From NCBI GenBank assembly GCA_004356305.1, contig SMXJ01000142.1, positions 1 to 7,181 of the forward strand: a stretch of 7,181 bases of DNA, read 5' to 3'. Positions 1 through 5,735 of this stretch are shown piece after piece. This stretch comes from Bacteroidota bacterium. Its GTDB lineage: Bacteria; Bacteroidota; Bacteroidia; Flavobacteriales; Flavobacteriaceae. The position numbers were made by a program, and so were the translations under genes. Positions within the stretch are counted from its first letter, which is position 1. Each line of letters starts with the position of its first letter. Under the pieces are notes generated by a model that was not told the DNA's origin, did not search any database, and saw nothing but the letters and a program-made list of their open reading frames with translations.

Positions 1-914
1 CTGCCACTCTGTGCCGGAAGGTGTATGTAGTTGCAAATGTTGCCGTATTTCGCCATACTATGCAAAACATCTTCGGTCATATCCTGGGGGTTGGAAGTCG
101 AAAACCGAATTCGCATCCCGGGTTGTGCCTCGGCCGTCATTTCGAGTAATTTTGCAAAGTTGGTAGCCGTTGCTCTTTGGATCTCGGAAGCATTTTTATA
201 GTCTTTTTTTAATCCGCCCCCGTACCACAGATAGCTATCTACATTTTGACCCAATAAGGTAATTTCTTTATATCCTTTTTCAACAAGATCGTTTACCTCG
301 TTGATTATACTTTTGGGGTCACGACTACGTTCACGGCCTCTGGTAAAAGGCACTACACAAAAAGTGCACATATTATCGCATCCCCGGGTAATACTAACAA
401 AGGCAGTTACGCCATGTCCTCCCAAACGCACCGGAGAGATATCACCATATGTTTCGTCCTTGGATAGGATAACATTCACAGCATCCCGCCCTTCTTCAAC
501 TTCTTTCAATAAATTTGGGAGGTCTTTGTAGGCATCAGGACCCACCACCATATCCACTATTTTTTCTTCTTCGAGGAATTTACGTTTAAGGCGTTCGGCC
601 ATACAGCCCAGAACCCCCACCTTCATTTTTGGGTTGATCTTTTTTACCGCATTGTATTTTTCAAGACGTTTTCGCACAGTTTGTTCCGCCTTGTCGCGAA
701 TGGAGCATGTATTGATTAAAACCAGATCGGCCTCTTCCAAATTTTCCGTGGTATTATATCCTTGTTCTGCCAAAATAGACGCCACGATCTCGCTGTCGCT
801 AAAATTCATTTGGCAACCATAACTCTCGATAAAAAGTTTTCGTCGGTTGCCATTCTTCTGCTCCAGGACCAAAGATTCTCCCTGCCTTTTCTCGTCTATA
901 ACCTTTTCTTCCAT
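1..914 (-). CDS. miaB: tRNA-2-methylthio-N6-dimethylallyladenosine synthase MiaB (partial, C-terminus beyond window)
   Basis: This is a radical-SAM methylthiotransferase that adds a methylthio group to i6A37 of tRNAs reading UNN codons, in the cytoplasm, using two [4Fe-4S] clusters. The visible 304 residues start at the ATG complementary to 912-914 and run off the left edge. The N-terminal UPF0004/MTTase domain (about residues 26-150) carries the three cluster-binding cysteines: C34 in ESYGCQMN, C70 in INTCSIRDKA and C104 in VLGCMAER. The radical-SAM motif CxxxCxxC is C179, C183 and C186 (RGCDNMCTFC), followed by VPFTRGRERSR and LGQNVDSY. About 35 residues rich in Lys and Tyr after LGQNVDSY look like a lineage-specific insert. 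The rest of the radical-SAM barrel and the TRAM domain, perhaps 170-180 residues, lie outside. The SYGCQMN start and the short spacing after the third cysteine favour MiaB over RimO or MtaB. It is transcribed divergently from the membrane-protein gene at 1077. Confidence 0.96.
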   Translation of the reverse strand, partial: MEEKVIDEKRQGESLVLEQKNGNRRKLFIESYGCQMNFSDSEIVASILAEQGYNTTENLEEADLVLINTCSIRDKAEQTVRKRLEKYNAVKKINPKMKVGVLGCMAERLKRKFLEEEKIVDMVVGPDAYKDLPNLLKEVEEGRDAVNVILSKDETYGDISPVRLGGHGVTAFVSITRGCDNMCTFCVVPFTRGRERSRDPKSIINEVNDLVEKGYKEITLLGQNVDSYLWYGGGLKKDYKNASEIQRATATNFAKLLEMTAEAQPGMRIRFSTSNPQDMTEDVLHSMAKYGNICNYIHLPAQSG

Positions 915-968
915 AAAATTTATCGTCCTGGTATAACGATACGGATCATTGCGTTTCAAATATAATAC

Positions 969-982
969 CTGCCATTTGGCAG
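969..982. repeat. Perfect palindrome (6-2-6) at the expected miaB transcription start
   Basis: CTGCCA, TT, TGGCAG forms a perfect inverted repeat centred at 975/976. It lies immediately downstream of the -7 box of the predicted miaB promoter, where a repressor operator would overlap the start of transcription. A further copy of the half-site TGGCAG occurs at 1024-1029, just upstream of the -33 box, so the two flank the promoter. In RNA it could instead form a short hairpin with a two-base loop, which would be strained; a protein-binding site is the likelier reading. No known regulator consensus was recognised. Confidence 0.4.
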
Positions 983-989
983 TAAGGCG

Positions 990-1022
990 CAAAGATACAA
1001 TATTAAAGAAGAATATGACAAA
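990..1022 (-). promoter_or_regulatory. Probable miaB promoter, Bacteroidota type
   Basis: Read on the minus strand, a -33 box TTTG (1022-1019) is followed after 21 bases by a -7 box TATCTTTG (997-990), an exact match to TAnnTTTG, the consensus used by the primary sigma factor of Bacteroidota. Transcription would begin near 983-985, giving a leader of about 70 bases before the miaB ATG at 914. A second TAnnTTTG match, TATATTTG at 964-957, lies nearer the gene but has no TTG at a suitable distance, so it is less likely. This is consensus matching only. Confidence 0.6.
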
Positions 1023-1076
1023 GTGGCAGATTTCTTTTTTATACATTTACAGTCGAAGTAACTAAAACCAAAAACC

Positions 1077-1841
1077 ATGAAATCCAATATTTTTCAGAAG
1101 ATAGAAAGTTCAACAAAACCCGACTTCGGTGATATTTTTAGTAAAAGTTTTGGTCTTTTTCAGAAACTGTTTATGGAAGCAGTAAAGCACGGACTTGTTA
1201 GTTTGTTGGTTGTTATTCCTTTTATTCTAATTATTTATGTTCCATTAATGCCCATGTATATTGAATTATTGATGAATTCGGGAGATCCTTATTATTCGCC
1301 TTCCGGCTTGGAGGGATTTTCGGCCGTATTGATAATAGTTTGGGTTATTGCAGTTTTTCTCATATCCTTCATACTGCAGGTGGTTGTCTTGTCGATCAAT
1401 GTGCATTTTTATAAAGTGTGTAAGAATATAGATCTGGGGATCGATGAACCTACAGGGGGATATTTTGATCTGTTGAAAAACAATTTCGGTAAACTAATGG
1501 TACTTTCCTTAGCGACTTTTGGGATAGCTTTGTTAGCTACCTTATTGTGTTACTTACCCATATTCTATGTGCTGGTACCCTTGCAACTTTTCTTGCCTAT
1601 TTTGGCGTTCAATGATAAACTAAGCGTGTCCGAAATTATTAAGGCCGGTTTTAAACTGGGTAACAAATACTGGTTGATTCTTTTTGGTCTAATTATACTT
1701 TCATCGATCATCGCACAATTAGGAATTATTCTATGTGGAATCGGACTGGTGATCACGGCATATTTTGTCCATATCGTTATGTATAGTTTTTACAAGGATA
1801 GTGTTGGCTTTGATGATGGATCTGAATTAAATACCTTCTAA
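1077..1841 (+). CDS. Multi-pass inner-membrane protein of unknown function
   Basis: I do not recognise a function. The 254-residue protein starts with a hydrophilic segment (residues 1-36), followed by hydrophobic stretches at about 38-66, 82-112, 139-178 (long enough for two passes) and 197-238, so five to six membrane spans are likely. There is no signal peptide and there are no charged catalytic motifs inside the membrane. The last third (LPILAFNDKLSVSEIIKAG, then a Lys-Tyr-Trp segment and a Gly-rich helix ending in MYSFYKD) resembles the pattern of YciC/DUF975-like and glycerophosphodiester-phosphodiesterase-membrane-domain proteins, in which an amphipathic helix with an Ala/Gly-Lys motif precedes the last two spans. 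That resemblance is by eye. The acidic tail is probably cytoplasmic. The start is fixed by an in-frame stop at 1059-1061. No Shine-Dalgarno sequence is present; the region before ATG is A-rich. A loose TACATTTA at 1042-1049 could be a -7 box but lacks a -33 partner. The 110 bases to topA show no clear terminator, so readthrough into topA is possible. Confidence 0.85.
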   Translation: MKSNIFQKIESSTKPDFGDIFSKSFGLFQKLFMEAVKHGLVSLLVVIPFILIIYVPLMPMYIELLMNSGDPYYSPSGLEGFSAVLIIVWVIAVFLISFILQVVVLSINVHFYKVCKNIDLGIDEPTGGYFDLLKNNFGKLMVLSLATFGIALLATLLCYLPIFYVLVPLQLFLPILAFNDKLSVSEIIKAGFKLGNKYWLILFGLIILSSIIAQLGIILCGIGLVITAYFVHIVMYSFYKDSVGFDDGSELNTF

Positions 1842-1895
1842 TAATTTCTTGAAGTAAAAGACCTTTTTGCTGTTCATGGAATCCTAAAAATCGGG

Positions 1896-1932
1896 TTTGA
1901 TCCGGGCGTATAAAAAAAATCACATACTTTTG
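1896..1932 (+). promoter_or_regulatory. Candidate topA promoter
   Basis: TACTTTTG at 1925-1932 is an exact match to the Bacteroidota -7 box TAnnTTTG, 19 bases before the topA start codon, predicting a very short leader of roughly 12-14 bases. The nearest TTTG upstream (1896-1899) is 25 bases away, longer than the usual 17-23, so the -33 element is weak or the promoter depends on an activator. Part of topA expression may come from readthrough of the upstream membrane-protein gene. Confidence 0.45.
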
Positions 1933-1951
1933 TACACCAAATTTATGGACT

Positions 1952-4462
1952 ATGGCAAAGAATTTAGTGATAGTTGAATCTCCGGCAAAAGCCAAAACTA
2001 TCGAGAGATTTCTTGGAAGTGATTTCAAGGTAGCTTCAAGTTTCGGGCACATTAGAGATCTTCCTGCCAAAGAGTTGGGAGTTGATGTTGAAGGAGATTT
2101 CACCCCCAAATATATCATTTCGAGCGATAAGAAAAGTATCGTTAAAGAACTGAAGGCGTTAGCGAAAAATGCGGATATGGTATGGCTCGCCAGTGATGAA
2201 GACAGGGAAGGAGAGGCCATTGCCTGGCATTTATCGGTATCATTGGATCTCGATGAATCTAAAACTAAGCGAATCGTATTTCACGAGATCACAAAATCTG
2301 CTATTCTCAAAGCGATTGAAAATCCGAGACAGATAAACTATAATTTGGTGAACGCACAACAAGCCCGACGCGTATTGGACCGCTTGGTAGGTTACGAGTT
2401 ATCCCCGGTACTTTGGAGAAAAGTAAAGGGAGGCTTGTCCGCAGGACGGGTACAATCGGTCGCGGTGCGTTTGATCGTAGAACGGGAACGTGAGATTGAA
2501 AAGTTCAACCCGGTTGGCTCCTACAGAATAGATGCCGAATTCACCACCGAAAACGGCAGTAAGTTCAAAGCAAAGCTTCCGAAAAATTTCAATATGGAAT
2601 CCGAAGCTTATGCCTTTCTTCAGAAAAACCTGGGCGCCGAATACAAGATAGCGGATCTGGTCAAAAATCCCGCAAAGAAATCTCCCGCACCGCCATTTAC
2701 TACTTCAACCCTTCAACAGGAGGCGTCTCGTAAATTGTATTATTCGGTAAGCAAGACCATGACCATCGCACAGCGATTGTATGAGGCAGGATTGATCACT
2801 TATATGAGAACCGATAGTGTAATCCTTTCCGATGATGCTAAAAATGCGGCTAAGAATGAGATCTTAAACTCGTTTGGAAATAATTACAGTCAGCCGAGAA
2901 ATTATAAAGGAAAGACTAAAGGTGCTCAGGAAGCGCATGAGGCCATCCGTCCTACCGATATGTCCCGTCAAACCATCAAAGGAGATTATGATCAGGAGCG
3001 ATTGTATCAGCTGATTTGGAAACGCACCATCGCCTCGCAAATGAGTGATGCACAGCTTGAGCGGACCCATGTGAAGATCGATATTTTTACTTCACCATTG
3101 GCTGAAGCTTCGGGCGAATTGCGGCTGGAAAAATTGATGGAACAATTCTCAGCAAATGGAGAAATGATAAAATTTGAGGGTTTCCTGAAAGTATATCTGG
3201 AAGGAACCGATTTTGAAGAAGAAGAACAAGAAGGGATGCTTCCCAACCTGAATATGAATGAATCATTGGGAAACAATTATATCACGGCAACACAGCGTTT
3301 TACCCGTCCACCCTACCGTTATACTGAGGCTTCGTTGGTGAAGCAGCTTGAGGAATTGGGAATTGGCCGTCCGTCGACCTACGCGCCAACTATTTCTACC
3401 ATCATGAATAGGAATTACGTGGAGAAAGGAACCGTTGAAGGTGTGGAGAGAAAATATTTACAATTGGTTTTATCCGAAAATGGCGTTGAAGAAAATAGTT
3501 TAACCGAAACTATTGGTAGTGAAAAAGGAAAGTTGGTCCCAACGAGTATCGGAATGATAGTGAATGACTTCCTGGTCGATAATTTCATGGAAATTTTGGA
3601 TTATAATTTTACGGCCAAGGTAGAAGAAGATTTTGATGCAATAGCCGAAGGTAAGGAGGAGTGGACCTCAATGATGAAGGATTTTTACAGTAAATTCCAT
3701 CCACGTGTGGAACATGTTCAGGAAAATGCCGATAGGGAAAGCGGGGAACGAATTTTAGGAGAACACCCCGAAACCGGGAAACCTGTTTTGGTGCGTTTGG
3801 GAAAATTTGGCCCTATTGCACAGATCGGTGCTCCGGATGATGATGAAAAGAAGTTCGCCAGTCTTCGTCCCGATCAGCAATTGCATCTGGTGACTTTCGA
3901 AGAGGTGTTGGATCTGTTTAAACTTCCGAAAACATTAGGGATCTATGAAGCTGAGGAAGTTGAGGTGGCCAATGGTCGTTTCGGACCTTATATTCGCTTC
4001 GGAAAAAAATTCATCTCCCTTGAAAAGGGAATGGATCCTTTGGAGGTGACTATGGAGATGGCAAAAGAGCTTATTGAAGAGAAGAAAAAGGCTGATGCTC
4101 CTATATATACCTACGAAAGTTTACCGGTACAAAAAGGAAAAGGGAAATTTGGCCCATTCATTAAATGGAATAATATGTTCATCAATGTGAATAAGAAATA
4201 CGATTTTGATGATCTGTCCGATTCAGATATCATCGAGTTGATCGAAGATAAGAAACAAAAGGAGCTCGATAAATTGATCCATGAATGGCCCGAAGAGGGT
4301 ATTCGTCTTGAAAAAGCTCGCTGGGGACGTTTCAATTTAATAAAAGGGAAAAAAAAGGTGGAATTGCCTAAAACCACAAAGGCAGACAAAATGACCCTTG
4401 AACAGGCGCAGGAGTTGTTGGAGAAAAAAACACCTAAAAAAACAACAGCTAAGAAAAAATGA
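1952..4462 (+). CDS. topA: DNA topoisomerase I (type IA)
   Basis: This enzyme relaxes negatively supercoiled DNA by cutting one strand through a 5'-phosphotyrosine link and passing the other. The 836 residues begin with a Toprim domain (about 3-115): E9 in IVESPAKAKT and the acidic triad D82, D84, E86 in SDEDREGEAIAWH, which bind magnesium. The topoisomerase core follows (about 125-585) with QQARRVLDRLVGYELSP, SAGRVQSVAVRLI, active-site Y284 in LITYMRTDS with R286, the HEAIRPT motif at 329-335, and EELGIGRPSTYAPTIST. The C-terminal part (about 597-805) has four GKFGP/GRFGP-type repeats near 617, 675, 731 and 790, as in the Toprim C-terminal repeat family, instead of the tetracysteine zinc ribbons of E. 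coli TopA. The whole protein contains no cysteine. It ends in a Lys-rich tail, likely a DNA-binding extension. ATG 1952 is chosen because IVESPAKAKT must sit near the N-terminus; ATG 1945 is out of frame. The stop overlaps the next start by four bases. Confidence 0.97.
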   Translation: MAKNLVIVESPAKAKTIERFLGSDFKVASSFGHIRDLPAKELGVDVEGDFTPKYIISSDKKSIVKELKALAKNADMVWLASDEDREGEAIAWHLSVSLDLDESKTKRIVFHEITKSAILKAIENPRQINYNLVNAQQARRVLDRLVGYELSPVLWRKVKGGLSAGRVQSVAVRLIVEREREIEKFNPVGSYRIDAEFTTENGSKFKAKLPKNFNMESEAYAFLQKNLGAEYKIADLVKNPAKKSPAPPFTTSTLQQEASRKLYYSVSKTMTIAQRLYEAGLITYMRTDSVILSDDAKNAAKNEILNSFGNNYSQPRNYKGKTKGAQEAHEAIRPTDMSRQTIKGDYDQERLYQLIWKRTIASQMSDAQLERTHVKIDIFTSPLAEASGELRLEKLMEQFSANGEMIKFEGFLKVYLEGTDFEEEEQEGMLPNLNMNESLGNNYITATQRFTRPPYRYTEASLVKQLEELGIGRPSTYAPTISTIMNRNYVEKGTVEGVERKYLQLVLSENGVEENSLTETIGSEKGKLVPTSIGMIVNDFLVDNFMEILDYNFTAKVEEDFDAIAEGKEEWTSMMKDFYSKFHPRVEHVQENADRESGERILGEHPETGKPVLVRLGKFGPIAQIGAPDDDEKKFASLRPDQQLHLVTFEEVLDLFKLPKTLGIYEAEEVEVANGRFGPYIRFGKKFISLEKGMDPLEVTMEMAKELIEEKKKADAPIYTYESLPVQKGKGKFGPFIKWNNMFINVNKKYDFDDLSDSDIIELIEDKKQKELDKLIHEWPEEGIRLEKARWGRFNLIKGKKKVELPKTTKADKMTLEQAQELLEKKTPKKTTAKKK

Positions 4463-5622
4463 TAGAATTTCTTTCCCCCGTTTCTAAAAAGATCATTGCC
4501 CACAGAGAAATACTGTCTCAGGGTGTATTGGGCAAAGAAATAGCTATTCATACTAAAAAAGGGAGCCTGCCGAACCTAAAAGGAGTTCAATTTGCGCTTT
4601 TCGGAGTAAAGGAGAACAGAAATGATGTAAATTATATGGGAGCCGATGTTTGTTTCGATGAGCTACGAAAGGCGCTTTATGCGCTTTACCCAGGAAATTG
4701 GCCTCAAAAAATAGTGGATCTGGGAGATATCGAAAAAGGGGAAACGGTTGAGGATAGTTATTTTGCATTTCGTGCCGTTTCAGAAGCACTGCTTAAAAAG
4801 GGTATTATTCCTATTGTATTTGGTGGAAGTCAGGATCTGCTTTTTCCTATGTACCGCTCGTATGATGGGATGGGTAAAATGGTCAATTTGGTGAACGTGG
4901 ACCATCGTTTTGACCTGGGAGATGCCGAGCATCCTATATCGAACAAATCATATATAGGTAAGATCATTGTTGAGAAGCCCTATAATCTGTTTAATTACAG
5001 TGTGCTGGGGTACCAATCTTATTTCAATCCACCGGGGGAGATCGCATTGATGGAAAAACTATACTTCGATGGATATCGATTGGGCAAGGTGACTGAGGAC
5101 ATCACCCTGGTGGAGCCTATAATGAGGGATGCAGATATTGTTTCCATAGATGTTTCGGCAATAAAAAGCTCAGAATTAAGTTATAGATATAATTCCAGTC
5201 CGAATGGTTTTGACAGCCGTGAAATATGTGCTATCGCCAGATATGCCGGAATTAGCAATAAAGTAACCTCTTTCGGTTTATTTGAACTCAAAGATTACGT
5301 ACAGACAGAGAGCGCAGCTACGTTGATAGCTCAAATTGTCTGGTATTTTATAGAAGGTGTGAATTTTAGGGTAGATGATGAAGATTTCAGTGATGAAAAA
5401 AGCTACACTACCTATAAAGTTCCTATCGATGATGAAATTTTAATCTTTAGAAAGAGCAATAAAACCGGTCGTTGGTGGCTAGAATTGCCTTTTATTTCAA
5501 ATGTTAATAATAAATTAAAAAGAGAAACGTTATTACCATGCACTTATGGCGAATATTTAGGTGCAACACATCAGGAAATTCCTGAACGGTGGTACAAAGC
5601 CCGCCGTAAGAATGAAGTATAA
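4459..5622 (+). CDS. Arginase/formimidoylglutamase-fold protein, probable pseudoenzyme
   Basis: The 387-residue protein belongs to the ureohydrolase superfamily (arginase, agmatinase, formimidoylglutamase HutG). The order of motifs is preserved: IIPIVFGGSQDLLF (residues 116-129) corresponds to the GGxH motif, LVNVDHRFDLGD (144-155) to DAHxDxR, IVSIDVSAIKSSE (227-239) to SxDxDxxDP, and SFGLFELKD (271-279) to the late glutamate motif. Several metal ligands are replaced: the first His is Q125, the DAHxD motif reads DHRFD (D148, R150 at the His position, D152), and the third motif keeps D231 but has S233 and K236 where Asp is expected. Manganese binding and hydrolysis of a guanidino or formimino group are therefore unlikely. 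Residues from about 305 form an extra C-terminal segment rich in Trp, Tyr and basic residues. The ATGA overlap with topA implies translational coupling, and gldK follows. Automatic annotation would probably call it formimidoylglutamase; I infer a non-catalytic or altered role. No signal peptide, so cytoplasmic. Confidence 0.85.
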   Translation: MIEFLSPVSKKIIAHREILSQGVLGKEIAIHTKKGSLPNLKGVQFALFGVKENRNDVNYMGADVCFDELRKALYALYPGNWPQKIVDLGDIEKGETVEDSYFAFRAVSEALLKKGIIPIVFGGSQDLLFPMYRSYDGMGKMVNLVNVDHRFDLGDAEHPISNKSYIGKIIVEKPYNLFNYSVLGYQSYFNPPGEIALMEKLYFDGYRLGKVTEDITLVEPIMRDADIVSIDVSAIKSSELSYRYNSSPNGFDSREICAIARYAGISNKVTSFGLFELKDYVQTESAATLIAQIVWYFIEGVNFRVDDEDFSDEKSYTTYKVPIDDEILIFRKSNKTGRWWLELPFISNVNNKLKRETLLPCTYGEYLGATHQEIPERWYKARRKNEV

Positions 5623-5655
5623 TCGAACTGACTTATTAACAGGATTTAAGGGTTT

Positions 5656-5686
5656 TATCAGAAAAATGTTGTTTTTCTGATATTTT
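5656..5686 (+). terminator. Rho-independent terminator after topA and the arginase-like gene
   Basis: A perfect 11-bp stem (TATCAGAAAAA, 5656-5666, pairing with 5672-5682) closes a five-base loop TGTTG and is followed by TTTT at 5683-5686. It starts 34 bases after the stop of the arginase-like gene and lies before gldK, so it should end the topA transcript. Because the stem is A/T-rich at its inner end and symmetric, with A-runs on the left arm, it might work in either direction, but there is no convergent gene here. Confidence 0.8.
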
Positions 5687-5699
5687 ATAAATAGGTTTA
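5669..5699 (+). promoter_or_regulatory. Candidate gldK operon promoter
   Basis: TTG at 5669-5671, a 20-base spacer and TAGGTTTA at 5692-5699 (one mismatch to TAnnTTTG) fit the Bacteroidota promoter pattern. Transcription would begin about 5705, leaving a leader of around 30 bases before the gldK ATG. The -33 box lies in the loop and edge of the preceding terminator hairpin, so the two elements share DNA. Support is consensus matching plus the logic that a new transcription unit should start after the terminator. Confidence 0.45.
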
Positions 5700-5735
5700 C
5701 CCCCTCAAATCTTATTAAATTTAACCTAATTACCT

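Noticed and set aside
957..964. TATATTTG (minus strand) as the main miaB promoter
   Set aside because: A perfect -7 match but without a -33 partner at the right distance; the site at 990-1022 is better.
301..965. Three short plus-strand open frames (76, 62 and 67 residues) at the left end
   Set aside because: They lie antisense to miaB, whose motifs are unmistakable on the other strand, and their translations show no domain-like features.
1042..1049. TACATTTA as a -7 box for the membrane-protein gene
   Set aside because: It has one mismatch to TAnnTTTG and no TTG at 17-23 bases upstream, so it is too weak to list as a promoter.
1842..1951. Terminator between the membrane-protein gene and topA
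   Set aside because: I found no stem longer than a few base pairs followed by a T-run; AAAAG-AC-CTTTT near 1857 has a loop too small to form.
1777..2220. 147-residue minus-strand open frame across the topA start
   Set aside because: It is opposite the conserved Toprim domain and the promoter region; its Ser/Leu-rich sequence is typical of an antisense shadow.
4111..4789. Minus-strand open frames of 146 and 78 residues over the topA / arginase-like junction
   Set aside because: Phe/Ser-rich complements of the Lys- and Glu-rich coding strand, with no recognisable protein features.
4459..5622. Naming the gene hutG with histidine-degradation function
   Set aside because: Key metal ligands are replaced and no other hut genes are nearby, so the enzymatic name is not supported.
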